Assembly (NCBI RefSeq): GCF_033097525.1
Contig: NZ_CP109907.1
Span: 5,332,001 to 5,396,000, forward strand
DNA: 64,000 nucleotides
Source: Sphingobacterium sp. UGAL515B_05
GTDB lineage: Bacteria; Bacteroidota; Bacteroidia; Sphingobacteriales; Sphingobacteriaceae
Reading direction: 5' to 3'
The position numbers were made by a program, and so were the translations under genes. Below the pieces are notes generated by a model, which made no database searches, was not told the DNA's origin, and was given only the letters and a program-made list of their open reading frames with translations. This document shows positions 15,994 through 23,757 of the stretch, in pieces (the stretch's first letter is position 1; each line of letters begins with the position of its first letter).

Positions 15994-16728
15994 ATGAATA
16001 AAAAGACAACAATAGCCGCTTTGGGCGATATACATATGAATGCAAATCAGCATGGAAAATGGAAAACAAAATTTGAAGAGATTTCAGAAAAGGCAAAAGT
16101 CCTGCTATTGTGTGGTGATTTAACCGACACTGGGGATGAAGAAGAGGCTGAATTACTCGTTGCCGAACTTCAATCCATCAAAGTTCCGGTCCTCGCCGTA
16201 TTAGGAAATCACGATTATGAAAAGGGACGGCAGAAACAGATTCGCCAAATTTTGACCGACAGTAAAATTACGGTTTTGGACGGCGAAGCAATCGTGATCG
16301 AAAATATTGGTTTTGCTGGGGTAAAAGGATTTGGTGGCGGGTTTGACCGTTATATGCTCTCGATGTTCGGCGAAGATGCTATGAAAAGTTTTGTGCAGGA
16401 AGCTGTAAACGAATCATTGCTACTGGACCGTGCCTTGGCAAGGTTAGAGCAAGAGCATGCAGCTATAAAAAAAGTCGCTTTACTCCATTATGCACCTATA
16501 GCGGAAACAGTAGTTGGCGAACCCGAACAGATTTATCCTTTCTTAGGCTCAACACATTTAATGGAGCCGTTACAGCGGCGTAAAGTTACTGCTGCCTTTC
16601 ATGGGCATGCGCATGCGGGAAAATTCAAAGCCCTATCCCCGGCCGGAATACCGATTTACAATGTGGCAGTACCTGTACTGAGAGCCCATCATGGTGACGA
16701 TACCAGCTTTGCACTTATCGATATCTAA
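15994..16728 (+). CDS. Calcineurin-like metallophosphoesterase
   Basis: This 244-residue cytoplasmic protein has all five metallophosphoesterase blocks in order: GDIHMN, GDLTDTGDEEE, GNHDYEKG, LLHYAPI and HGHAHAG. These bind two metal ions and hydrolyse phosphomonoesters or diesters. It follows the nucleotidyltransferase gene by a single base and must share its transcript. The pair could work in opposite directions on the same modified substrate; that is inference. Confidence 0.85.
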   Translation: MNKKTTIAALGDIHMNANQHGKWKTKFEEISEKAKVLLLCGDLTDTGDEEEAELLVAELQSIKVPVLAVLGNHDYEKGRQKQIRQILTDSKITVLDGEAIVIENIGFAGVKGFGGGFDRYMLSMFGEDAMKSFVQEAVNESLLLDRALARLEQEHAAIKKVALLHYAPIAETVVGEPEQIYPFLGSTHLMEPLQRRKVTAAFHGHAHAGKFKALSPAGIPIYNVAVPVLRAHHGDDTSFALIDI

Positions 16729-16863
16729 ATTAAAAATCTACTTTAGCTACTCATTAAGTGAATTGGCAAAAACCAGCTCGAAGGTAATTTATATCAAACC
16801 TTCGTAAGTTTAGATCCGTTCCCTTTAAGAACACAAAACATATAATACAAACAAACTTTAGAT

Positions 16864-17418
16864 ATGGAAAATTTAAAAAATAAGCGGATTGCCATATTGG
16901 TAGCAGATGGATTTGAAGAAATTGAATTGACCAGCCCCAGAGAAGCGCTGGAAAATGCAGGTGCCAAAACGGACATTATATCACCCGCTAAAGGAAAAGT
17001 TCGCGCAAAAAATGGTGATGAGTGGTCAAATGATTATCCTGTCGATGTTGCTCTTCAGGAGGCAGAAGAGGATAAGTACGATGGCTTGCTGCTGCCCGGT
17101 GGAGTCATAAGCCCCGATAAATTGAGAACCAATAAAACGGTTATTGCTTTAATCAATGCTTTTTGGGAACGCAATAAACCGATCGCGGCGATTTGTCACG
17201 GTCCACAATTACTTATTAATGCGGATTTGGTACGTGATAGAAAAATAACGTCAATCGAAGCCATTCAAATGGACCTCATTAATGCTGGCGCATTATGGGA
17301 AGACAGCGAAGTCGTCGTTGACGATAAACTTATTACGAGCCGCACGCCCGACGATTTACCCGCTTTTAATAAAGCCATGATCAAAGCATTTGCTATGGAA
17401 AAAAAGAACAAAGCGTAA
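16864..17418 (+). CDS. DJ-1/PfpI family protein
   Basis: This 184-residue protein belongs to the PfpI/YhbO branch of the DJ-1 superfamily: RIAILVADGFEEIELTSPREAL at the start, LLLPGGVISPDKLR near residue 78, and the nucleophile elbow AICHGPQLL (Cys about residue 117). Members are reported as deglycases or chaperones handling glyoxal-modified proteins and are typically stress-induced. No signal peptide. It is a single gene and fits the stress-related content of this region. Confidence 0.85.
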   Translation: MENLKNKRIAILVADGFEEIELTSPREALENAGAKTDIISPAKGKVRAKNGDEWSNDYPVDVALQEAEEDKYDGLLLPGGVISPDKLRTNKTVIALINAFWERNKPIAAICHGPQLLINADLVRDRKITSIEAIQMDLINAGALWEDSEVVVDDKLITSRTPDDLPAFNKAMIKAFAMEKKNKA

Positions 17419-17505
17419 TAGTACCGTTCAATAACGTATTAAAACGAACAACCTTTTGTGCATATAACATGTTCAGCATATAAGTAACAAATAAAACAGA
17501 ACATT

Positions 17506-17757
17506 ATGAATACAACAAAAAGTTCAAGCCAGACGACTGCCAAAGGACAATCGAAGGGCAACAGCGCCAACAAAGAAAAAAAATCAGCTCCATCAATTGC
17601 TAAAAACGCTTCTGCGGCTAAAGGTTCACAAAATGGAAGCTCAGAAAAAACCAAAGCTGAGCTCTTGGAAATGGCAAAGAAAATGGATATCACGGGACGT
17701 CATGATATGACAAAAGATGAACTTATTAAAGCCATCGAAAAACAGGGCAAAAAATAG
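17506..17757 (+). CDS. Rho N-terminal-like small basic protein
   Basis: This 83-residue protein has a Ser/Ala/Lys-rich disordered N-terminal half and a C-terminal Rho_N/SAP-like motif (about 46-83: SEKTKAELLEMAKKMDITG, then MTKDELIKAI). Such motifs bind nucleic acids. The protein is very basic and might associate with DNA or RNA. A strong bidirectional terminator follows 35 bp downstream. Confidence 0.7.
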   Translation: MNTTKSSSQTTAKGQSKGNSANKEKKSAPSIAKNASAAKGSQNGSSEKTKAELLEMAKKMDITGRHDMTKDELIKAIEKQGKK

Positions 17758-17790
17758 AACCGATTTTTTACAGAAGGGTTCGGCCAACAT

Positions 17791-17820
17791 AAAAAGACCC
17801 GCAGCAAATGCGGGTCTTTT
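17791..17820. terminator. Bidirectional rho-independent terminator
   Basis: AAAGACCCGCA pairs perfectly with TGCGGGTCTTT around the loop GCAAA, with A and T runs on both sides. It serves the convergent Rho_N-like gene (+) and the small charged gene at 17821 (-), whose stop overlaps its edge. Confidence 0.92.
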
Positions 17821-18024
17821 TTATTTCTTCTTTTCCTTGGGCCTATCAGCAGGGTCATTGGGCATGTCATTGAGCTGATCCACCTGCGGGTCTACACCAG
17901 CCTCGGCATCTCCTTGATCCTTATCGTTTACATCCCAAAGTGCCTCCCCGTCCACTCCTAGCTTAACCTTTTTCTTTTTTTCCATTTCGGTCCCGACAAC
18001 GCGGTTTTCATTCTTTGTAGCCAT
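17821..18024 (-). CDS. Small highly charged protein
   Basis: This 67-residue protein is made almost entirely of charged and polar residues (KKKKVKLGVDGEALWDV, then DAEAGVDPQVDQLNDMPNDP) and ends in a Lys-rich tail. It should be disordered and cytoplasmic. No family is recognised. It lies directly downstream of the NarL-type regulator (24 bp) on the same strand and runs into a bidirectional terminator, so the two probably form an operon. Confidence 0.55.
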   Translation of the reverse strand: MATKNENRVVGTEMEKKKKVKLGVDGEALWDVNDKDQGDAEAGVDPQVDQLNDMPNDPADRPKEKKK

Positions 18025-18048
18025 ATTTCTCTATTTTTTGTTTTTTAA

Positions 18049-18705
18049 TTAATGTAAAAGCATATGATGAAAACCAAATCGGACAAGGCCCGCGGTGTTT
18101 TTTGTATTGGTTTTCTCAATAAGTTTTTGTCGATGTCCTTCTACGGTACGTTTGCTCAAAAAAATACGCTCAGCAATTTCACCGTTGGTGTATCCCTCAG
18201 CGATCAGTCTCAATACGTGCAATTCCCGTTCTGAAATATCATATTTTAACAAAATCCGACTAAGGTCAGGAACCCTATCCGCATAGTTTTTATACGCATG
18301 AAGACAGGAAACACCTAAGGAACCACTGATATATTTCTCTCCTTTAAAAACTTGCCGAATACCAAAAAGTACCTCTTCACAACTACTATCTTTCACTAAA
18401 TAGCCATCTGCACCGGCATGCAATGCATCTGCGGCGATATGTTTGTCATTTTCCATCGTCAACGCAAGGATTTTTATATCTGGGTAGTTTTGTTTGGCAA
18501 ATTTAATGAGGGGTATCCCTCCCATTTTGCCCATATTGATATCAGTAAGGATCATATCCGGTCGATGATTGATTTTTAAAACATCCAAGGCTGCCTCAGC
18601 ACTTTCAACATCAGCCAAAACAGCGATATCATCTTGCGTTTCCAAAATCAGCCGAAAACCACTCCTTACCAGATGATGGTCGTCGACAAGCAGTATCTGA
18701 ATCAT
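18049..18705 (-). CDS. NarL/FixJ-family response regulator
   Basis: This 218-residue protein has a receiver domain (1-120) with acidic pair DD (8-9), phospho-acceptor Asp in MILTDINMGKMGG (about residue 58) and the conserved Lys of GYLVKDSS. A LuxR-type helix-turn-helix (about 150-210: ISERELHVLRLIAEGYTNGEIAERIFLSKRTVEGHRQ) follows. It is a transcription factor controlled by a histidine kinase; no kinase gene is adjacent, so the partner is elsewhere. The neighbours suggest a stress-related role, by inference only. Confidence 0.88.
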   Translation of the reverse strand: MIQILLVDDHHLVRSGFRLILETQDDIAVLADVESAEAALDVLKINHRPDMILTDINMGKMGGIPLIKFAKQNYPDIKILALTMENDKHIAADALHAGADGYLVKDSSCEEVLFGIRQVFKGEKYISGSLGVSCLHAYKNYADRVPDLSRILLKYDISERELHVLRLIAEGYTNGEIAERIFLSKRTVEGHRQKLIEKTNTKNTAGLVRFGFHHMLLH

Positions 18706-18918
18706 ATCTATCTGTTTAATGAACTTATTTACTCATAGGAACAGCACTCAATTGTAAAAAGTTTTTTACAACATAATTCATCTAAAAAATAAGAATATAA
18801 GGTTGGATTCCTTTTTATATCATAATAGCTAATTTGAAAATCCAAAACCATTTTTATTTGACCTTTGTTCTTCGGCTGAGCGTATGCAGCAATATGCTAT
18901 CATTAAACAATAAATAAT

Positions 18919-19134
18919 ATGAAAAACCCAACAAACTTAATTGCCGTCGGTCTAATTTGCTTAGCAGCCTATGGATGTAATGGCGTTAAAACTGATGATC
19001 AAAAGTCAAAGGAACTGATGCGGGACTCCGTTCCCAACGATACCACGACTATACAATATCGCGATACCACATCTGCAGAATCCCGTGGAGAAATCCCGCC
19101 AACACCACAGCCCGATACATCGACAAAAAAGTAA
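18919..19134 (+). CDS. Small lipoprotein
   Basis: This 71-residue protein has a signal ending at AAYGC (Cys20) and a short hydrophilic mature tail rich in Asp, Thr and Pro with DTTT and DTST repeats. It is probably an outer-membrane lipoprotein with a disordered tail. The function is unknown. It is a single gene with a terminator hairpin about 95 bp downstream. Confidence 0.6.
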   Translation: MKNPTNLIAVGLICLAAYGCNGVKTDDQKSKELMRDSVPNDTTTIQYRDTTSAESRGEIPPTPQPDTSTKK

Positions 19135-19228
19135 AACGAATATAACTTGGCTATTGTTCTTAACGTGATAATAGTTTGATTATGAGATCCTCGTCCTGAG
19201 GTGTCTGGACATTAGATTTATTGTAGAG

Positions 19229-19262
19229 AGCTAGACAATGTTAACATTGCCTAGCTTTTTTG
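19229..19262 (+). terminator. Rho-independent terminator
   Basis: AGCTAGACAATG pairs with CATTGCCTAGCT (one A/C mismatch) around TTAA and is followed by six T. It ends the small lipoprotein transcript and lies beside the convergent DUF4230 gene. Confidence 0.8.
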
Positions 19263-19268
19263 TTGGAT

Positions 19269-19829
19269 TTATTCGAAAGTCAGATTGATTTTTGAAAACC
19301 CCAATCCCTGTAAGAGCGGTTTAAACACGGTTGTTGCGTTGGCCTTGGTTTGCTGCAGAATATCTGACTTCTTAACATCATCAGCAACAGCTTTTTCCGC
19401 CGCTTTGTAAGCTTCATCCACAAGCTCTGCTTCGCGCAAGAACGCCATTTTGGTATCATAGACTTTGGATGCTTCATGATCGATCTTAATGTAGCAGATT
19501 TCTGGAGCCGGCAATTTGATGGAAACCGAATCTCCTACAACCTTGATATCTTCCGGATTAAGTTTTGTAAGGTTCACACAGCCTACAGCATCTGCTTTGA
19601 CGATTAACAATACGCTTGCATCCGGCAAAAACGTATTCACGTTTTTATGCTCCACAACATCGCTATAGCGGTATTTGACCAATTCCAGTTTTCCCATTGC
19701 TTCAATGCGATCCACCAACAACTGATGTTTGCTTTCCACTGCCGGTCCGCTGTTATATTTTTTATACACGAACCAAGCGCCCACTGCCAAAATGGCTACG
19801 ATAATTAAAAATTTTAAAAATTTTCCCAT
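19269..19829 (-). CDS. DUF4230 family membrane-anchored protein
   Basis: This 186-residue protein has one N-terminal membrane anchor (about 5-22) followed by a DUF4230 domain: GKLELVKYRYSDVVEHKN, LIVKADAVGCVNLTKLNPEDI and VSIKLPAPEICYIKIDHEASKVYD. The C-terminal third is a helical stretch (about 130-170). DUF4230 has no assigned function and is widespread in Bacteroidota. It is probably exposed to the periplasm with a cytoplasmic N-terminus. Confidence 0.82.
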   Translation of the reverse strand: MGKFLKFLIIVAILAVGAWFVYKKYNSGPAVESKHQLLVDRIEAMGKLELVKYRYSDVVEHKNVNTFLPDASVLLIVKADAVGCVNLTKLNPEDIKVVGDSVSIKLPAPEICYIKIDHEASKVYDTKMAFLREAELVDEAYKAAEKAVADDVKKSDILQQTKANATTVFKPLLQGLGFSKINLTFE

Positions 19830-19983
19830 AAACTATAGTATACAAATTAAAGACCAAGCTGCTTCTTTAGGCATTTAACCTGAAAATATTACCTAGATAT
19901 TATTCTCCAGGGTCGCTAAACGGGCATGCTTGAAAATTATACCTTTTGATAGACAATTGTTTAGTCAAAAAGTTTAAAAAACA

Positions 19984-20015
19984 TTTGGAACATATAAGCT
20001 ATAATACTACTTTTG
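19984..20015 (+). promoter_or_regulatory. Promoter of tRNA-His
   Basis: TTTG at 19984-19987 and TACTTTTG at 20008-20015, separated by 20 bp, match the Bacteroidota -33/-7 consensus TTTG/TAnnTTTG exactly. The tRNA begins 16 bp after the -7 element. Confidence 0.8.
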
Positions 20016-20030
20016 TGACATCAAAATCAC

Positions 20031-20105
20031 GGTAGGTATAGCTCAGTTGGTTAGAGCACTAGATTGTGGTTCTAGGGGTCGTCGGTTCGAGCCCGATTAC
20101 TTACC
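20031..20105 (+). tRNA. tRNA-His (anticodon GTG)
   Basis: The full cloverleaf can be drawn. An 8-bp acceptor (GGTAGGTA with TACTTACC, one G-T wobble) includes the extra G-1:C73 pair specific to tRNA-His. The D arm is GCTC/GAGC, and the anticodon stem CTAGA/TCTAG has loop TTGTGGT giving anticodon GTG. The variable loop has five bases, and the T arm is GTCGG/CCGAT with loop TTCGAGC. CCA is not encoded. A terminator follows directly. Confidence 0.97.
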
Positions 20106-20106
20106 C

Positions 20107-20136
20107 AAAAGGCAGATTAAATGATCTGCCTTTTTT
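20107..20136 (+). terminator. Terminator of tRNA-His
   Basis: AAGGCAGAT pairs with ATCTGCCTT around TAAATG, followed by a T-rich run. It begins two bases after the tRNA. Confidence 0.9.
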
Positions 20137-20439
20137 GTTTTCTTGTAAGTCCTTGTTAATCTAATCTTTTAGATTAACAACTAAACTGGTCCGTACGATT
20201 CTAAGTTTTCGCCGGTAAATTTTTCTGGAGAAATGAAGGGCGACATATTGCAACTACAATTTGCCCTATCGTAATAAAACAAAGCTAATCATTAGTCCGT
20301 TGGTTCGTTATCCTAATCACTCCATTTGTTTACAAATTTATTGATCAACAAGGCAAGTATTTTTTCATTTGTCCAATATACAAACATGAAGTCCACTATA
20401 ATTTTGACGCTCATATATCAACAGCATGCACATACTTAA

Positions 20440-20583
20440 ATCTTTTCTAAAAGGAAAGCTGAACTAAACTCTGAGGATCTGCGTCGGAAAATCGAAATAG
20501 AACATTGTATTGCGGCGGGACCATCCAACATTAACACAATAGAATCTATGCGTATTAAAAAGGATAAGCTACCAAACAATTAA
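20440..20583 (+). pseudogene. Probable decayed GIAAGS-motif peptide
   Basis: After a stop at 20437 the frame is open to TAA at 20581, with no ATG before the motif. It encodes KIEIEHCIAAGPSN, which aligns with the LExGIAAGS core of the two intact peptides (2867-3037 and 36177-36365). Gly to Cys and Ser to Pro changes are each reachable by one base. The SGxVxxxW part is missing. I read this as a start-less remnant of the same family; the match is short, so chance cannot be excluded. Confidence 0.5.
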
Positions 20584-20606
20584 ATATTGCAGTTAAATAT
20601 TGCAGT
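20581..20606. repeat. 13-bp perfect tandem duplication
   Basis: TAAATATTGCAGT occurs twice back to back, at 20581-20593 and 20594-20606. The stop codon of the decayed peptide is the first TAA of the first copy. Confidence 0.9.
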
Positions 20607-20645
20607 GCTCAAGGAACAAATGAACATATATTATAGCGTAAAGAA

Positions 20646-20700
20646 ACTTACCCACTCCGGTGGAACTTGACGGATTCTTGGAAACCGGAGCGAGGTAAGT
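20646..20700. repeat. Long imperfect inverted repeat / possible structured RNA
   Basis: ACTTACC (20646) pairs with GGTAAGT (20694), and CTCCGGT (20655) with ACCGGAG (20684). They are separated by a 2x3 internal loop and enclose a 22-nt loop. No T run follows, so it is not a normal terminator. It matches no RNA class I recognise. Confidence 0.7.
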
Positions 20701-20895
20701 ATATTTTTAGTAGATGTAATTTGTGTTACATTACAAATTTAATCTATTGAAGCTTACAAAATGTTACCATAATCATTCCTTCAGTATACAAATTCAACTA
20801 TTTTATAATTTTTTAGGAAAGAAATACGTTTTAAGCGTCTTTTTCAGCTAACAACACAATACACATGAACGAAAAGATGCTATCTCCACAGACTA

Positions 20896-21675
20896 TTAAC
20901 GCCACATAAACCCGCCAATACGGAAAAAACGGAGCAACTTGTTGATCATGGTCAAAGCAGGTTTCTTAATCTTCCATTTTAATCCATCGAATCCTGTGGG
21001 AGCCGCATTGAAATCTTTCACTGTCGCCGCCCCTGTTTTCATATGTATTGGCGCTTCATCCCTTCGATGCTTCTCCACGACCAAGATGCTATCATAGTAG
21101 TGTAGGGAACTTACCGAACGCGTAAATCCATTGACCTTCAATCCACGTTGCTCGGAATGGTAAGCATTGATGTAATCAATAAAATTTTTACTGTATTCAA
21201 TAAAAGTACCGTTCCTTTTATGGCCACCGCCGTAAAATACCTGATAAGAGGTATGCAAATCTTCACAAAGATATACACCATTATCTTTCACATGATCAAA
21301 AAGCTCCTCAAATGTCACAATTTGTTGTTTCATCGTATGACCACCATCATCAATCAATATATCGATCGGCGGAATGGATTCCTTTACCTTGCGCAGGAAC
21401 TTCCGGTCCGACTGTGAACCAATAAATATCTCTACATTTTCTTCTTCGAGTTCCTTACAGTGCGGATTGATGTCAATACCGTAAATTTTCGCACGATCAC
21501 CAAAATAGTTCTTCCACATCTGAAGACTGCCGCCCTGAAAAACCCCAACTTCCAACACCACGATTTCTTTGCCTTTGAAACGACTAAAGTGTCTATCGTA
21601 TACATCGAAATAATGCATCCATTTATTAATTAGCTTCGCATCATTATTTCGGAAATAAGTTTCTAACTCGTTCAT
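20896..21675 (-). CDS. Class I SAM-dependent methyltransferase-like protein
   Basis: This 259-residue protein has a Rossmann methyltransferase core: VVLEVGVFQGGSLQMWKNYFG (about 38-58) supplies the SAM-binding glycine motif, IYGIDINPHC the second strand, and IDILIDDGGHTMKQQIVTFEEL the acidic motif IV. This resembles the macrocin O-methyltransferase/cephalosporin hydroxylase-like group. The C-terminal 40 residues are basic with a short hydrophobic segment. The substrate is unknown; sugar or polyketide O-methylation is possible by family analogy. It is a single gene. Confidence 0.75.
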   Translation of the reverse strand: MNELETYFRNNDAKLINKWMHYFDVYDRHFSRFKGKEIVVLEVGVFQGGSLQMWKNYFGDRAKIYGIDINPHCKELEEENVEIFIGSQSDRKFLRKVKESIPPIDILIDDGGHTMKQQIVTFEELFDHVKDNGVYLCEDLHTSYQVFYGGGHKRNGTFIEYSKNFIDYINAYHSEQRGLKVNGFTRSVSSLHYYDSILVVEKHRRDEAPIHMKTGAATVKDFNAAPTGFDGLKWKIKKPALTMINKLLRFFRIGGFMWR

Positions 21676-21819
21676 ATCCTTTGGTCTAATTTAAGGGGTT
21701 CTGGTTTTTTATGGTTTGAATTTATTGAAATATAACGAAAAAAGCAACCATATATTTTTGTTTTAACAGAATTTTAAAATTTAAATTTTACAACATTTAA
21801 ATTATTTTTCTACATTTAC

Positions 21820-21831
21820 ATAACTGGTTAT
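21820..21831. promoter_or_regulatory. Possible autoregulatory operator of the MarR-GNAT gene
   Basis: ATAACTGGTTAT is an imperfect 6+6 palindrome 19 bp upstream of the MarR-GNAT start codon, the size and place expected for MarR autoregulation. Confidence 0.35.
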
Positions 21832-21849
21832 ATAATTACTTATAATACG

Positions 21850-22806
21850 ATGGAACTATTTGAAAAAACAGGAAAAATAGCATTAGGCAGCAGATTGCGC
21901 TACATGGCTTCAAATATCACAGAAGAGGCCGCCCGATTACATGAGCTTTATCAGATTGATTTTGCGCCCAAGTGGTTTCCCGTTTTCTTTATCTTGTCTG
22001 AGGGTGATTCAAAAACAATTACCGATATAGCAACAGAGATTGGCCATTCCCAGCCATCAGTCACTAAAATCGTCAAAGAAATGATCAACGCAGGTCTTGT
22101 AGAGGATAACCTTCGCTCTGTAGATAAACGGCGAAATATGGTTGGATTGACCGATAAAGGAAAAATGCTTTGGGAAAGAATGAAAATTCAATGCATCGAT
22201 ATCGATCGCGCCATAGATGGGATTATCCAGGAAGCCACGCACAATCTATGGGAAGCTTTAGCTGAATGGGAATTTCTCCTTGAACAAAAATCCTTGCTGA
22301 AACGCGTTCAGGAACAAAAGAAAATACGTGAAAGTAAGGATGTCAACATTGTTCCATACAATTCAACATACCGCCGGGCATTTAAGTCTTTGAATGAGGA
22401 ATGGATTTCCACCTATTTTGAAATGGAAGAAACTGACCATAAAGCACTTGACAACCCCGAGGAGTATATTTTGGCAAAAGGGGGCAAAATTATGGTTGCT
22501 CTTTATAATGATGAACCTGTAGGTGTATGCTCACTTATTAAAATGAATCATCCCGATTTTGACTATGAATTGGCAAAAATGGCGGTATCCCCAACAGTGC
22601 AAGGCAAAAGTATAGGCTACCTTTTGGGAAGAGCAATTATTGAAGAAGCAAAAACCTTAGGGGCTTCAAAACTGTTTCTCGAGAGCAACACCATTTTAAA
22701 ACCTGCAATCAATCTCTATTACAAGTTGGGGTTCCAAAAGATTAGCGGATATCCAAGTCCTTATCAACGATGTAATATCCAGATGGAACTGAATTTAAAA
22801 AAATAG
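21850..22806 (+). CDS. MarR regulator fused to GNAT acetyltransferase
   Basis: This 318-residue protein is a natural two-domain fusion. Residues 1-150 are a MarR winged helix (ITDIATEIGHSQPSVTKIVKEM as recognition region, DKRRNMVGLTDKG as the wing). Residues about 165-318 are a GNAT acetyltransferase (YELAKMAVSPTVQGKSIGYLLG, then NLYYKLGFQK). The acetyl-CoA loop has Q-G-K-S-I-G in place of the usual R/Q-x-x-G-x-G/A, close to normal. Such fusions are known in bacteria; the ligand and acetylation target are not established. A good terminator follows. Confidence 0.85.
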   Translation: MELFEKTGKIALGSRLRYMASNITEEAARLHELYQIDFAPKWFPVFFILSEGDSKTITDIATEIGHSQPSVTKIVKEMINAGLVEDNLRSVDKRRNMVGLTDKGKMLWERMKIQCIDIDRAIDGIIQEATHNLWEALAEWEFLLEQKSLLKRVQEQKKIRESKDVNIVPYNSTYRRAFKSLNEEWISTYFEMEETDHKALDNPEEYILAKGGKIMVALYNDEPVGVCSLIKMNHPDFDYELAKMAVSPTVQGKSIGYLLGRAIIEEAKTLGASKLFLESNTILKPAINLYYKLGFQKISGYPSPYQRCNIQMELNLKK

Positions 22807-22858
22807 CCCTGAGCAGCGGAAACATAAACTGGAATAAGCGAACTCGAATAAGCGAATG

Positions 22859-22888
22859 AATGCTTCCCTTTTTTGGGAAGCATTTTTG
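22859..22888 (+). terminator. Rho-independent terminator
   Basis: AATGCTTCCC pairs with GGGAAGCATT around six T and is followed by TTTG. It separates the MarR-GNAT gene from the sigma factor operon. Confidence 0.9.
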
Positions 22889-22937
22889 TTTAACTAATTT
22901 TTCAAATAAAAGGTGATACTTTTCGCTAAATTGGTAC

Positions 22938-23492
22938 ATGTCTATAAATGATATTGCTATGCAACAATTGATCAATTCAAATCGAACAATAGACCGACAG
23001 GTGCTCTTTATGAACTTGTATAAAACTACATTTCCCATCGTGGCTAAGTATATCAGTCGCACGGGTGGTAATTTGGATGAAGCCAAAGATGTATTTCAGG
23101 ACGCTTTGCTGGTGTATTATGAAAAGATTCTTTTAACAGCAGCACCACTAAACAACGATATTGGCTATTTGGTTGGAACAGCCAAAAATCTATGGTTAAA
23201 ACGGTATGGTCAATCCAGTCCAAATCTTCCCCTAGATCAAGTGGATATTGCTTTGACAACCGAAGAGTCTCCTTCTAGCACAAGGCTTTTTCGTTTTTTG
23301 GAGACTGCTGGGCGTAAATGTTTAGAACTCTTGAAAAGCTTTTATTATGATCAAATGTCACTGCAGGAAATTGCAGATGAATATGGCTATTCGGGAGCAA
23401 GGAGCGCCACTGTTCAAAAATTTAAATGCCTGGAGAAAGTTAGAGAATCCGTTAAACAAAAATCCCTGGTTTATGATGACTTCATGGAATGA
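22938..23492 (+). CDS. ECF-type RNA polymerase sigma factor
   Basis: This 184-residue protein has a sigma region 2 (about 27-75: LYKTTFPIVAKYISR, DEAKDVFQDALLVYYEKI) and a region 4 helix-turn-helix (about 120-175: CLELLKSFYYDQMSLQEIADEYGYSGARSATVQKFKCLEKV). It would direct RNA polymerase to a specific regulon. The next gene overlaps its 3' end by 20 bp and a clpP paralogue follows 13 bp after that, so the three are one operon. No classical membrane anti-sigma factor is present; control may come from the small neighbouring protein or from proteolysis. Confidence 0.85.
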   Translation: MSINDIAMQQLINSNRTIDRQVLFMNLYKTTFPIVAKYISRTGGNLDEAKDVFQDALLVYYEKILLTAAPLNNDIGYLVGTAKNLWLKRYGQSSPNLPLDQVDIALTTEESPSSTRLFRFLETAGRKCLELLKSFYYDQMSLQEIADEYGYSGARSATVQKFKCLEKVRESVKQKSLVYDDFME

Positions 23493-23745
23493 AACCCAGC
23501 AGATAGAAGCGTATATCTTTGGAATAGCTGAGCCGGAAGATGCACTGCTTTTTGAAGCGAAATTGGCGTTGGACGAAGAGTTGGCAGACAAGGTTATTGC
23601 CCAACAAAAAGCTTATGCAGCTATTCGGCAATTCGGACGTAAACAAGTGAAAATGGAAATTGAAGCCATAACGCAGGAACTATTTACACATCCCGAACAT
23701 GTCTCTTTTAGAAAAAAAATAATAAAGTTATTTAGCAAATTCTAA
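23473..23745 (+). CDS. Small soluble protein overlapping the sigma factor gene, possible sigma regulator
   Basis: This protein of about 90 residues starts at ATG 23473 or 23476 inside the end of the sigma gene, a translational-coupling arrangement typical of sigma/anti-sigma pairs. It has an N-terminal EAYIFGIAEPEDALLFEAKLALDEELADKV segment resembling the N-terminal zinc-less anti-sigma motif, in which short acidic helices are followed by a helical tail (about 45-75). The C-terminus is basic. No membrane segment is visible, so if it is an anti-sigma factor it is a cytoplasmic one. It sits between the sigma factor and ClpP genes. An earlier in-frame start would lie deep in the sigma gene and is unlikely. 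Confidence 0.6.
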   Translation: MMTSWNETQQIEAYIFGIAEPEDALLFEAKLALDEELADKVIAQQKAYAAIRQFGRKQVKMEIEAITQELFTHPEHVSFRKKIIKLFSKF

Positions 23746-23757
23746 ATTCCTAACATC

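Larger units (their letters stand above)
20106..20895. other. Gene-poor stretch downstream of tRNA-His
   Basis: No intact gene is seen in this 790-bp region. It holds the tRNA terminator, a probable decayed GIAAGS peptide gene (20440-20583), a 13-bp tandem duplication (20581-20606) and a long imperfect inverted repeat (20646-20700). This combination suggests an old insertion or deletion scar next to a tRNA. Confidence 0.6.

Noticed and set aside
15249..16728. Nucleotidyltransferase as toxin-antitoxin module
   Set aside because: No HEPN or other typical antitoxin beside it; the partner is a phosphoesterase.
20099..20107. ACTTACCCA at the tRNA-His 3' end repeated at 20646, considered as an integrase attachment duplication
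   Set aside because: Only 9 bp, no integrase gene or element between; expected by chance or from the hairpin arm.
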